DNA of 64,000 bases from Oreohelix idahoensis. Lineage: Eukaryota > Mollusca > Gastropoda > Stylommatophora > Oreohelicidae. Positions within the stretch are counted from its first letter, which is position 1. Each line of letters starts with the position of its first letter. The notes below the pieces were generated by a model. The model was given only the letters and a program-made list of their open reading frames with translations, was not told the DNA's origin and did not search any database. The stretch is from NCBI GenBank assembly GCA_024509875.1, contig JAMPIV010005027.1, forward strand, positions 1 to 64,000, given 5' to 3'. Positions 21,395 through 31,400 of this stretch are shown here, piece by piece. The position numbers and the translations under genes were made by a program.

Positions 21395-21880
21395 ACAGTT
21401 TGGTTTGGTTTTAATGTCCATCTTCATTGCACACGGACAACTCCATCAGTGCTCCGATTTTCTCACCTTAGATCACACAAGGAGGATCTCAGCACAGTGC
21501 ACGAACTCCTGTAGCGAGAATCTCAATATGTGTATGAATCACACATTCTATAAATATTTTTGTGGTGGGTGGGTTTCTAATTTTTAAATGTTGCCAGGGC
21601 AGCGGCCTGATAGGCCTACTCTTTACGATTTCCAACCGCCGTGAGATTTTTAACGTGCACAACTTACACATGGGACCTCCTTTTTGTTCATCCTTATCCG
21701 AGAAGGCTAGGTATCTGATCGCACTATCCAGGAGACCAGGAGGGAGTATGACATGACCACTGATTCTGAAAAAATATTTCCATAAATTATATTCCCTCTA
21801 CCCAGAATCGAACCCGGTACTTCGAGGCGGACGCCATATCTCTTAGAAACTCCGACCACCGAATGATGAGAAAGCAAAAG
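21395..21880 (-). mobile_element. tRNA-derived SINE
   Basis: On the minus strand the 5' head (from about 21,880) looks like a tRNA. A weak A-box-like tggtcggagtt precedes a perfect B box GGTTCGATTC at 21,805-21,814, followed by a tRNA-like 3' arm. The body contains a conserved-looking block (acgtgcacaacttacacatg, then ggacctc) that I associate with invertebrate SINE central domains. The tail end is near 21,395. The family name is not known to me. Confidence 0.5.
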
Positions 21881-22029
21881 GGTAGCTTGTCTATGACAAT
21901 ATCACTCTTGGCACCTACGGCTTTAGCCAGCATTGCTTGTTAGCGTAATTATGAAGACAAGAAATGGGCTGGACTCTGCAGGAACACATAAAGAACGGTA
22001 GAATCCTGAGTACACGGAAAGCAAGAAAG

Positions 22030-22495
22030 ATAAAACGGGAGACTGGGAGAGCTTCAATTTGGGTGGAATGTATATGAAAATAGAACGACATCAAGCCGAA
22101 CACACAAAAATAAGAAATTCCAACTCAGTTGTCAAGACAGTGTGTTAGATGGCTCTGAAACGCTGAGAACAACAAAAACACAACAACAAAGAAGGTGCCA
22201 GATTTTCATTAAATAGATGCAAGCGTTGAAATAGAAGGATTTAATTAGTCCGACATCACCTGTGAGGAACTAATGACGAGACGCAGACAAGTGCCAGTGG
22301 AACAACAGACGAGAAGACAATGGCGGTGGATAGGACGCAGACACACACTCATGAAACCTGTTGGTAGCATTACAGTGCAGTCCTTGTTTTTGGAATCCAC
22401 AAGGTAAGAGAGTTAGAGAAAGAGACCGACAAATACGAGGAGAAGAGAACTGCAGACTGGAATGACAGAGATAAAGATGGCACAGGATAGGAAAT
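22030..22495 (+). pseudogene. second RTE-like LINE 3' fragment, cut off by element B
   Basis: It is collinear with 20,745-21,205 of the first LINE fragment (aaaataagaa, ttccaactca, acaagtgccagtggaacaa, ttacagtgcagtccttgtt) but full of indels and stops. It ends abruptly where the element B LTR begins. The expected remaining 3' sequence does not resume after the 3' LTR of element B. Confidence 0.7.
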
Positions 22496-23141
22496 TGTTA
22501 TGACTCTTTTCATAACACCATTTTCGGTCGCCCTCAAACTTTGTTTGTTGGGCTGATTTCCTATTTATTAATCTTTGTTACGACAACACAGGAAGGACGT
22601 CACGATTGTATGGGTATTTTCCGAGCGGACGTGGTTTTGTGGGCTATGACGGTTCTGAGGATCTCGTCACCGTGTCTCCATTGTGAGAATGCTGTGTATT
22701 CTGTGCTCCTGGGTATGTACTTGAAGTACTGGTTTTATAAGTGTATGTCAGCTAGGTAGTCTACGAGATAGAACCTAGTCTGATTGTATGTTATATGGAC
22801 ACGTCAGAGCTGAAGGAATGTGGAAGGAAAGTATATGTTAATATTAAATATTTCAGCATGATGACGGACATTGTATACTAGTCTACAAGACGTTAGACCT
22901 ACTTATAGACAGGCTGATGAGAGCTTATGTCTTGTACATTGATGCATTTAAAAAGGAGCCAGTCATTGTAATTAAATTCTACATGTGTGAAACGTTCACC
23001 AGGCATTATTCAGTTTTATACTGTTTCAATTGTCAAGTACGTTTCTTAGAACGCTGCTGAATGGACTGTGGTTCAATAACCCTAGACACCATGGACATCA
23101 GAGTCCAGTATCTACTTCTACTCTGAAACGAACCCGCTACA
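22496..23141 (+). repeat. element B 5' LTR (646 bp)
   Basis: It begins TGTTATGAC and ends CCGCTACA. The first 22 bp fold on themselves (TGTTATGA...TCATAACA). A copy lies at 28,030-28,440 (damaged, same strand) and a fuller one at 61,748-62,414 (minus strand). All three share the block around the tactagtctacaagac motif. The start is fixed by the right-arm copy, which begins with the same TGTTATGA after a G-rich tract. No matching target duplication was found. Confidence 0.8.
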
Positions 23142-24335
23142 TTTGGGGAGCCAAGCCGGTCGTTTCATTTTGGGAAAGTCAAGCCGTTGATTTGCAACTA
23201 TTTGGAGCCTTAAACCGGCAGTATTAGGACATTTCTCCTTATTACAAGCCAACCAGGCTTAAAAGTTGTACTTCGATCAAGTTTTTCAAAATGGCGTACC
23301 TATCATCTGCTAACAAGTCCAGAGTATGAGAAGGCCGGGAAAACATTTCCTACACTACAGTTCTTCATTGCGCAAGTTCCAAAAGTTTGCAAGTTATCAA
23401 GTTTATCACAGCTGCATCATTAGACGCAAGTTTGCATCTATTTTCTGCCGAAGATGGCGAATTTTTCTGACGTCGAGCAATCAAGTGGATTTTGAATCGA
23501 GTCAGCTGTTTTCTGTTTCTAGGCCTAGTGAGAGGTCTTGATTCCTGTTCGCATCTGTGCTGCTAGGAACAGCCGTGGAACTAGGAGGATTTTGGGCCAG
23601 GCATAAGATAAGTAACGTTTATCAGACTCATACATATTGTGACATACAGTATCTTAATTGCCGCCAATTTTTCAGCTTTATGTTTTATGTATTCAATGTC
23701 ATGTTGTATCTAGTCTGTGGGTGGTAGGTAGGCGGGACTTATGCTTCCATTTATACCGTTTCTGGTCGATGGAATCATAAGCGTGTCCGTAGGGTTTGGT
23801 AGGTGATTGTTTCACATAGCGGGGCCGGTATTTCATCGCTGCGTATATCTGCTGCTACTGAAATAATCATAGCCTATGTACGTTAGCAGTGATGTCTGGT
23901 TAACTGTTATTTTGTAATTGTACTCCAGTTTTGTAAAATTTTCCTCAGTTTTGCTCAATTTTTGTTTGTAAAATCGTTTTCTTACCTTGCTATCTCTGAT
24001 TTCATATATGTTATTCATGTTGTAAGAAAAAAATCGTCATGTCTTGTACTATTTGTTTATAGGGCCATATTGTTCAATTTATGTCATTTCTGCCTTAGTT
24101 TTCCACATTTGTATTTGCTTCTTTTCGGCTCTGATTGCTGTAACTTTGTCTACTGTTTGTAACATTCTTTTTGCTCCATTACTTAACATTCTGCATCTTA
24201 CCATTATTAATTCATCAAGTGATTGAATTTGAAGTGATATTATAGATTTTAAATATTATTCAGAAAACAATAATAATAATATACATATATATTTACCTTA
24301 TCTGTTGCTATTGAGAAAGCACATTAAGAGTAACC
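23142..24335 (+). other. element B leader with PBS-like sequence
   Basis: Two bases after the LTR comes TGGGGAGCCAAGCCGG (from 23,144), a plausible tRNA primer site. Two imperfect echoes follow near 23,170 (ttttgggaaagtcaagccg) and 23,203 (tttggagccttaaaccgg). The remaining 1.1 kb is AT-rich, with no ORF over 70 codons, and acts as the 5' untranslated region. Confidence 0.5.
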
Positions 24336-24344
24336 ATAGCAACC

Positions 24345-26174
24345 TTGAAAGATATAGTAAAGGTTGGAAAAGATTGTGGTCTGGAGGGACCTGCCTTGCA
24401 AGAATATATTGACAAGGAAATCAAAAGACAAGAAGAGAAAGAGAGAAGACAGGAGGAAATGGAAAATAAAAGAAGACAAGAAGAATTAGAGAAAAAAAGA
24501 AGACAAGAAGAATTAGAAGAAAAAAGAAGACAAGAAGAAAGAGAAAATAGACGGGAAGAATCAGAAAAAGAAAGGAGAGCTCAGGAGTTGGCTTATGAAA
24601 AGGAAAAATTAGCCTATGCTCATTCTGAGCTAAAACATGCTCAAGAAATCAAATTGGCTGAGTTTGAACTTGATAAATTAAAAGTGCAAAAATCTCAGGT
24701 AAATTTAAGAAATATGGATGATGATATCAGTGATATTGAGGGAAGGAAGTCAGTTAATGAGGTGAGCTCATTAATGAACATATTTTTCGAAGAAGAGAGT
24801 GTCAATGAAAATAAACCTATTACTACTAATACTATTTTGCAGATAGATTGCAATACACATGTTACTCAGATTCAGAGCCTGACATCTGAGGTTGCTCTTT
24901 TGAAAGAGAAGATTAATATGCAATACATGATAAACCAGAACATGAAAGGTTTGGATAAAAAAGTAGCAGAACTTGATTTGGCTAATCAAGAACTCAGAAA
25001 CCTTCTGTGTCAACAAGAAAAATTGACTCAGGAAAAACTGGTGAATATTGAAAAATTACTCATGGAGGAGAGGAGTAAAAATGAAAACCTGACGAAGGTG
25101 AATAAGTTGCAAAGTAAAGGAATTTCACTAAAAGACTCGGAAATTGCTAAGGCAAGGAAAAGGGTTGATGGGTTGATAGATATTGTTTTGAACAAAGATA
25201 TATTGTTGAACATGAGATATGAAAAATCTCTAATACAACATTCTAGCAGTACCAAGTGTGGTAAAATCAGGGTGCCACAACATGAGAGAGTGAAGGTATC
25301 TTGTCGAGGCAGGTACAACTTCCCTCGACAGCAGTCACATACCAGTGTCTCTGGTCCCAATAATACTGCCTCTTCTAGGAGTGGGTCCTGGCGTCATGCC
25401 AGCAGCAGTAAAATCATTATGACAAACCGTTTGGCGGATCAGCATATGGACACAGGGAAAAATGTATCCTCTAGTCGTCAAAAGCCAGTAAATGCTGATG
25501 TTAGTACGGTGCAGTATACACTGTGTAAACTGCATGCTCACAGTGTATCTACTCTTAGGAGTATTGATAAGGTTCAAAAAGATGACACTAAAGTTACTGA
25601 TGGAGGTCATGTAATGCCACTTGTTACTAATAATACGAACGATGAAAAGACCTTGCCTATTCAATCTAATACCAGTGCATCTAGAGGAAAATGCCTCACT
25701 ATGCATATAAAGTTGCCTTCTAAGGAATGCTTCAAACCTACAGGCATAAATAGAGATAAGTGTCATACTCAGTCCAGCCAGTATGACGCACCTTACATTA
25801 AGGATATTGCTCCCACTGCAAATAAACATAACCATGTTACTCATGGGCAAAAAGGTGTTTACCACCCTTGTTCACGGTTTCGGGAGAATAGAATGCCTTA
25901 TGGTGGTAATGGTGCGTATTCACGCACCGTTCTAGTGCGAAATTTACCACCTGACACTACATGGCGGGCACTGGGTGAATTTTTTCAATTCACGGCTGAC
26001 GTAAAGTTTGTACGTCTTCTGCCCAGCGACAGTGTTCATAATAGGGAAGCACTTATTTATTTTTATTCACAAAGCGATGCACGCATGGTTGTGGACCATG
26101 ACAACGGAGTTTGCTTTCAAGACTATTGTCTTGATGTGAAATTGCTTTATAAATCAACAACTCATAGCTTTTAG
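24345..26174 (+). CDS. gag-like head fused to coiled coil and C-terminal RNA recognition motif
   Basis: The only long intact ORF of element B, 609 residues as numbered here. Residues 1-30 resemble the gag heads of elements A and C (KVGKDCGLEGPALQEYI). A Glu/Arg-rich coiled coil spans about 25-115 with tandem RRQEELE-type repeats. From about 118 the capsid expected in a gag protein is absent. In its place are a second coiled coil (about 175-270), a long Ser/Asn/Lys-rich linker (about 290-520), and at 525-605 an RRM: RNP2-like TVLVRNL at 528-534 and RNP1-like REALIYFY at 567-574, with beta-alpha-beta spacing. No zinc knuckle, protease or RT is present. RNA binding is likely from the RRM; its target is unknown. 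The frame is open from 24,315. The codon matching the usual gag start is ATA at 24,336, residue 1 here is a TTG codon, and the first in-frame ATG is at 24,459. Confidence 0.75.
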   Translation: MKDIVKVGKDCGLEGPALQEYIDKEIKRQEEKERRQEEMENKRRQEELEKKRRQEELEEKRRQEERENRREESEKERRAQELAYEKEKLAYAHSELKHAQEIKLAEFELDKLKVQKSQVNLRNMDDDISDIEGRKSVNEVSSLMNIFFEEESVNENKPITTNTILQIDCNTHVTQIQSLTSEVALLKEKINMQYMINQNMKGLDKKVAELDLANQELRNLLCQQEKLTQEKLVNIEKLLMEERSKNENLTKVNKLQSKGISLKDSEIAKARKRVDGLIDIVLNKDILLNMRYEKSLIQHSSSTKCGKIRVPQHERVKVSCRGRYNFPRQQSHTSVSGPNNTASSRSGSWRHASSSKIIMTNRLADQHMDTGKNVSSSRQKPVNADVSTVQYTLCKLHAHSVSTLRSIDKVQKDDTKVTDGGHVMPLVTNNTNDEKTLPIQSNTSASRGKCLTMHIKLPSKECFKPTGINRDKCHTQSSQYDAPYIKDIAPTANKHNHVTHGQKGVYHPCSRFRENRMPYGGNGAYSRTVLVRNLPPDTTWRALGEFFQFTADVKFVRLLPSDSVHNREALIYFYSQSDARMVVDHDNGVCFQDYCLDVKLLYKSTTHSF

Positions 26175-26309
26175 GTGAGGAAACTTAAGATCTCATAACT
26201 GATATTGATAAGGAAAATGAAAATACTGCTCAATTGGAAGGATGTTTCCTTTTTTCTTGCTGTGACTTCTAAGCATACAGATCATATTTCTAACCCACTG
26301 CAATCTTTT

Positions 26310-26568
26310 CAGTGATGTTACCTCACTGTTGTCCGCGTTGCTGAAGAAGGACGCGGCAAAGAAGGTAGTATGGTCCCATGTCTGTAATGCTGTAATGAGT
26401 CTCTAAACGTTATTAAATGTGCATTTTCCAAATCGCCCTTACTACGTTTACCTGACATTCGCCTACCTTTCAATCTCAGGGTCGATGCCAAGAGCGATAA
26501 AGAGGAATATTAATATGGTGGCAGACGTATTGTCCCGCTGCATGAAAGGCTCCCCGTCTTCCGTTTAA
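26310..26568 (+). pseudogene. element B pol remnant: RT end and RNase H ends, interior lost
   Basis: One frame reads TSLLSALLKKDAAKKVVWSH, the connection segment after RT in gypsy-type pol. A second frame continues as SKSPLLRLPDIRLPFNLRVDA, the start of RNase H with its first Asp. A third ends MVADVLSRC and a stop at 26,566-26,568, the terminal RNase H motif. The catalytic middle of RNase H and nearly all of RT are absent. The stop soon after RNase H, with no integrase after it, parallels element A. The right arm carries the same remnant in reverse complement at the window edge. Confidence 0.6.
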
Positions 26569-27206
26569 ACCCCAGAGCTACAAATCAACAGCATGCTAAA
26601 CATCCATGTTTACACTCAAATCGCCTGTGCTGAGGACTTTTCGCCTTATCAAACAGTGCTTCAATTATCAAAAAGGTGCGTTCTTTCAAGGTTTTATCAT
26701 AACAACGCTACCCGCTAAGGCACACGATCATGCTGTTGGAATTGGGATCAAGTCGAGTAGGATATCGTTTGTCTCATATCATTGTATAGACTCACATTAC
26801 ACCGACATTTGAACTGTCTGCTCTACGTCAGGTGTAATAGGAAACTTTTCTACAAACAGTTCCAGAACATTCAATTCGAGATCGTTTTTACAAGTTGTCA
26901 AGATATAACTTTCTGTATCAATTTGGTTTCAAAAGGGACATAACTCATTATTTGAAACCCATACAAGATTTCCAAGGGAGATAACCACACTATGATATGC
27001 TGAACTATTCTGCGTGAATTTGCGTCAGGATTCTCGAGTGTACATTTTTTCGGTCTACTAATGATTGTTTGGACTACAATCATAAACAAGATTGACTAAT
27101 TGATTCTACAGAAAACTTCATGCTTTACAGGACTTTGCACGTGAAATGGCTTCAAGCCTATGCGAAAGATCACCATTTCTCCTTACATGACGAAAATAAA
27201 CTAATT

Positions 27207-27359
27207 AACTGTGCCTATTAAATGGGCTAATCACCTGTTTGCCAGATACTTTGATTACATATTTTGCCCAGGAGCCTTGTGCTCTTTGGGTCACCTCTAC
27301 ACCTCGTTTTGCGGAGTAGAAGAGGTTCCGATTATGAAATGAAATGAACTGTGCCTATT
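27207..27359 (+). mobile_element. 127 bp LINE-tail-like insertion with 13 bp target duplication, left arm only
   Basis: AACTGTGCCTATT occurs at 27,207-27,219 and again at 27,347-27,359. Between them is a 127 bp insert that ends in a gaaatgaaatg tail and contains a hairpin-forming block (cctctac...gtagaagagg), like the 3' end of an RTE-type LINE. The corresponding right-arm position (63,093-63,106) has a single copy of the target sequence (one base longer) and no insert. Confidence 0.7.
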
Positions 27360-28029
27360 CAAAGTGATCTCTTGGCACATAATATTCACTGCGTTTGACA
27401 TTTAAGGTGTTAAGATATTTGAGCGCATTGCGCCTTACTATGATAATTATTTATTAATTAATTGGTCATATTATTATATGATACAAGTTGACACAGCAGT
27501 TATTAAATACAAAACACATATATTGACATAATGTCGCAGTCATACACTTTGTATGTGCTTATTGTCTGCCTCTTATATATTTCTCTACTGATTAATATTG
27601 ATTAATTCATGCACTTAACATTAATGTTTATTTGATTAACATTCTTTGACTAAGGTGACATGTACAGTAGGAGTTTATGACTTACTGGACGGTGAATGAA
27701 TGTTGGTATATATGCATTGTTTATGTTACATGTTGACTGACTACTGCTTATGACCTCATTATTATGTTAAAGTGTTTGGAGCTGTTTTGATAGACATTGG
27801 GTTTGCAGTATACACTGTTTCTCCACACCTTGCGTGTTAAATTGCCTCCATTCGGCACAAACATGTGTAATAATTTAATCAACTAATAAAAAAAAAAGAA
27901 AAAGAAAACAATGTTTTACAAAAAAAATATAGTAAATTGAAGTACTTTGTTATTTATTGGTGTATGATTCAGCTCAGTCCAGTGATTTTAGTCAATTCAG
28001 AGGACGCAATTGTATCCTAGTCAGATGAT
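27360..28029. other. element B 3' untranslated region, damaged around 27,880-28,029
   Basis: It matches the right arm down to about 27,865. The next 150 bp (A-rich run near 27,889) replaces what in the right arm is a polypurine tract plus the first 250 bp or so of the LTR. No gene was seen. Confidence 0.45.
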
Positions 28030-28440
28030 GTATGTTTTTTTAGGACACGACAGAGCTGAATATTATAGAAAGATTAATGTATATGATATAAAATTTAAAT
28101 ATTAATTCAAGCATGTGATGACGGACATTTGTATACTAGTCTACAAGACTTACGAACCTACTTGATCAGACAAGGCCCGCTGATGAGAGCCTTTAATGTC
28201 TTGTACATTGATGCATATTAAAAAGGAGGCCAGTTCCTAATTTTTTGTAAATAGGAAAGTTCTAATCATATTTGAAACGTGGATCACCATTCCTTATTAC
28301 ATTATAATAACTGTTTTCAATATGTCAATGTACGTTTCTAAACGCATGCTGAAGTGTGACTGTGGTTTCAATGAACCAAGACAACCATGGACATCAGAGA
28401 TCCAGTATTCTAATACTTCTCTGAACGAACCCGTCTTCAA
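28030..28440 (+). repeat. element B 3' LTR, 5'-incomplete and damaged
   Basis: It matches 22,795-23,141 of the 5' LTR through the tactagtctacaagac block, the cttgtacattgatgca block and the terminal gaacccg, with many indels. The first ~300 bases are missing or unrecognisable here. Its mirror at 61,748-62,414 is more complete. Confidence 0.7.
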
Positions 28441-31400
28441 AGAACAGCGGGAATGCGCCTGATTATAGTAACAGAGAACATAAAACTAGCAAAGGCCTTT
28501 GTTTTCCTCTAAAAGTACGTGGTACGATTCTACATAGACCATTTGTTGCACCAGTCTAACAGATACCAAATGTGTGTATTCATAGCTTTTATCGACACGA
28601 TACGCCTACCTAACAACGTTCCGGTGAAGATACTCCCAATATGAAACCCAGATGCGGTTACCCCAGCACTCATTGGTTTCGGGACGTGCCCTCGCCACAA
28701 CCATTGTAATCGACGTGATCAGTCAGCAGCCGAACAGGAAACACTTCAAACAATCTTCTGACAGCAAGTTAAACTTATCAAACACATGAACATGATGAAC
28801 ACTTAAACAATGCATTTCCTCAAAGTGGTCGAGGTGAAGAAACAATATTAACCCATCAATCATTTATTTATTTTTACCTTTGTGTTAAAAGATAATTGAT
28901 CATTAATCTTTGATATAGAGTGTTTTTACAAATACAAAGTTGATTTAATTATTACAGAGATATCTGCACACACGAAGACTAGTTTATTTTTCCATAGATA
29001 ACGAGGCTAATAAAGTATGCATTTTACTGTTAATCAGTTGGGGACTTGAAAGAGCTAAATAAAAACACGTAATTGTCTCTTTACAAAAGGCAGCGTGCAT
29101 ATAATAAGGTTAACTTTTTGCTAAGCCACATTTCAGCACTGTTCTATCTTTTCCTGAATATCATGTGAAACACTAACTCAAGATAGAAGCATCACATCCT
29201 TCTATTTATTCCAATTCTACTAAGTAGTAAAGGTTGGGTGAAGTAGATACTTCGAATACCCAATAGATAGCACTTGAATTTTTGGCCATTGTTGGACCAC
29301 ATGACAGCACAAGCAGGGATGCAATCCCGAGACAACCAGACACACCCTTTCAATAAAAATAACAAAACAGCCGTGTCCTATATATGCAGGCCTGACTGCC
29401 TTGAACTGGCAGGTCAATGAGCTAGTTAACAAAATTAGAACTTGGGCTTCTCAAGCACCACCGTAGTTCGGGGCAACTAGAAGATCCATTTTAATGTTGT
29501 TTTTTCCCGCTGGTCGTGATGAGGACAAAGAAAGGAAATAGTAGAACATGCTTCCTCATCCGCAATCCTTAAGAGGTGTGAAAATATGATGTTTGTGTCA
29601 ACAAGATGGATAACCTCATGTAGGTAAATGAATAAATTGCTACATCAATCAGCGCTCTGGCACCAGAAAGCCAATACTTTTGGAGTGGCCAATGGCTTCC
29701 TTTCTTATAAGGTGCCCCAGTACAGTGTAAAACGTTCAAGTTTACACAAGGAACAAAAAAAGGTAATGATGATGCAAAAATCAAATACCTGTTGATGATG
29801 TTAGTTTGAGATTTGCAGAAAGTTTTGCAGTGCTGACCTGTGTACTTGAAACTATAACATTGCCCTCCTACCAGCTTATCAATCAATATCTTCATTGACC
29901 AGACTTCAGTAATTTGCTGTTCATACTTTCTGAGTCAAGCAGAACAACAAAGCAACTTAGTAAGAAAGCAAGACCATCGTGAGATTATATTATAAGAAAC
30001 CCTATCCCCTTAAAAAAAGGAGAAAAGAGGTAACCTATTTTCAGTGCCTAACTATAATTGACTCTAACTAAGAACTCGCAATGAGGCTCTTAATCCCGCT
30101 AAGTGGTAATGATTGTTAATATTCACCAAAACGCTAAATATCGTCGGCGAATCGGTCATATTCTAACAAAACATTTTTAATGAATAAAATCCTACGTCAT
30201 CGTTTACTAATTTATTTATTGGTGGAGCTTTCATTTGATAACTCTTTCGATAACTAAGGTGAGACCGAGAGTCCTGAGTTACTTAACCCCTTACACAGGG
30301 CATTATCATCAGTAAAAAAGGGTGTGGTGGGGTTTGGGTCCCTCTTATTAAAATAAATCTAACTTAACCTAATATACCTGGTCCTGTGGTCTGTTATTCA
30401 TGAATTGGTTTGTTCGTTCTCTCGATAATTTGATGATAGGGATCTGGTCAATGTATTACGTTCACTACTGCGATATCATGGTGATTATCAACCCTAATCA
30501 GTTTTCTGATGTTATCTTTTGTTCACACTAGATATATATATTTTTTTTAATTTTTTAAACCAACGCCCGCTATTACTCGAGGGGTAATCTCCGTTTAAAA
30601 TAAGTCTAAACCTTAGACAATATGAGTTTTTACGTCAGTATGCTATATTCCCTGTATGCGACAGGTGTCCTCTCGCGCATCAGCACATTAGATTAATGTT
30701 TTTTATCACAGTTTATTACCTGTTTGAAACTGTCACGGATGATTTCTCCCCTTCCTCTGCATGATGGTCTAAACAGTAGGCCAAACATTCAGAGCATCTA
30801 CTGAGGGACTTTCAAAGGTAACTACCTTTCGCTTCAAGATTACTCCTAGCCAGAGATTTGAAATTGAAAGAAAGATAGTGGAGCATCATAAGAGTATTTT
30901 AAGAAATTAAGCACCGTCAATCTGATATTAGCAAGGCTTGTAATGAGAACTTTATGAACTTACCCAGGAACCTTCTATGTCGGAGAATAGACGGTTAGAC
31001 AAGTTTGCTAATAGCCCCTAACATATTTTAAATTGCCAAAAAAATGATAACTTCAATTGCTCTATTTAAAGTGTGTATCTAAAAATGACTTAGACATACC
31101 GGTGTCCGTTCACAAGTCAAAAATGATCAAATCCAACAAATAAATTATTGTAAAATTCAGATAAAAATGAGAATAAAATAAATCAATAATATTTAACAGG
31201 GTAAAAATACGATACCGAGGTTGATGGAAACGTTTTTAGCCTTTTAAGGATTCACAACAGCTGAATTGATCTGGTTATGGTTTTGTGAAAATTTTCATTA
31301 ATGAGCCACATGGACGGCTCTGAATGTGGTACTTAGTCCTGCTAGTTAAGGGTGTCGGTTTGCTTTCTGCTCCAGCCAAAGTGGGTTTCTTTGATAGATG

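Larger units (their letters stand above)
22496..28440 (+). mobile_element. element B: LTR element carrying a gag-head/RRM ORF and little pol
   Basis: Order: 646 bp LTR, PBS-like leader, 609-codon ORF, a short RT/RNase H remnant (26,310-26,568), about 1.3 kb without genes, then a damaged 3' LTR. The right arm of the palindrome preserves the 3' LTR start and a polypurine tract, supporting a bona fide LTR element. Most of pol is missing, so it is non-autonomous. The 3' third lies in the unreliable palindromic region, and the flanks give no target duplication, so a composite of two insertions is possible. Confidence 0.65.

Noticed and set aside
22914..22920. CTGATGA, a hammerhead ribozyme core-like string in the element B LTR
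   Set aside because: No GAAA box after a short hairpin and no closing stem at the required distance; it is probably chance.
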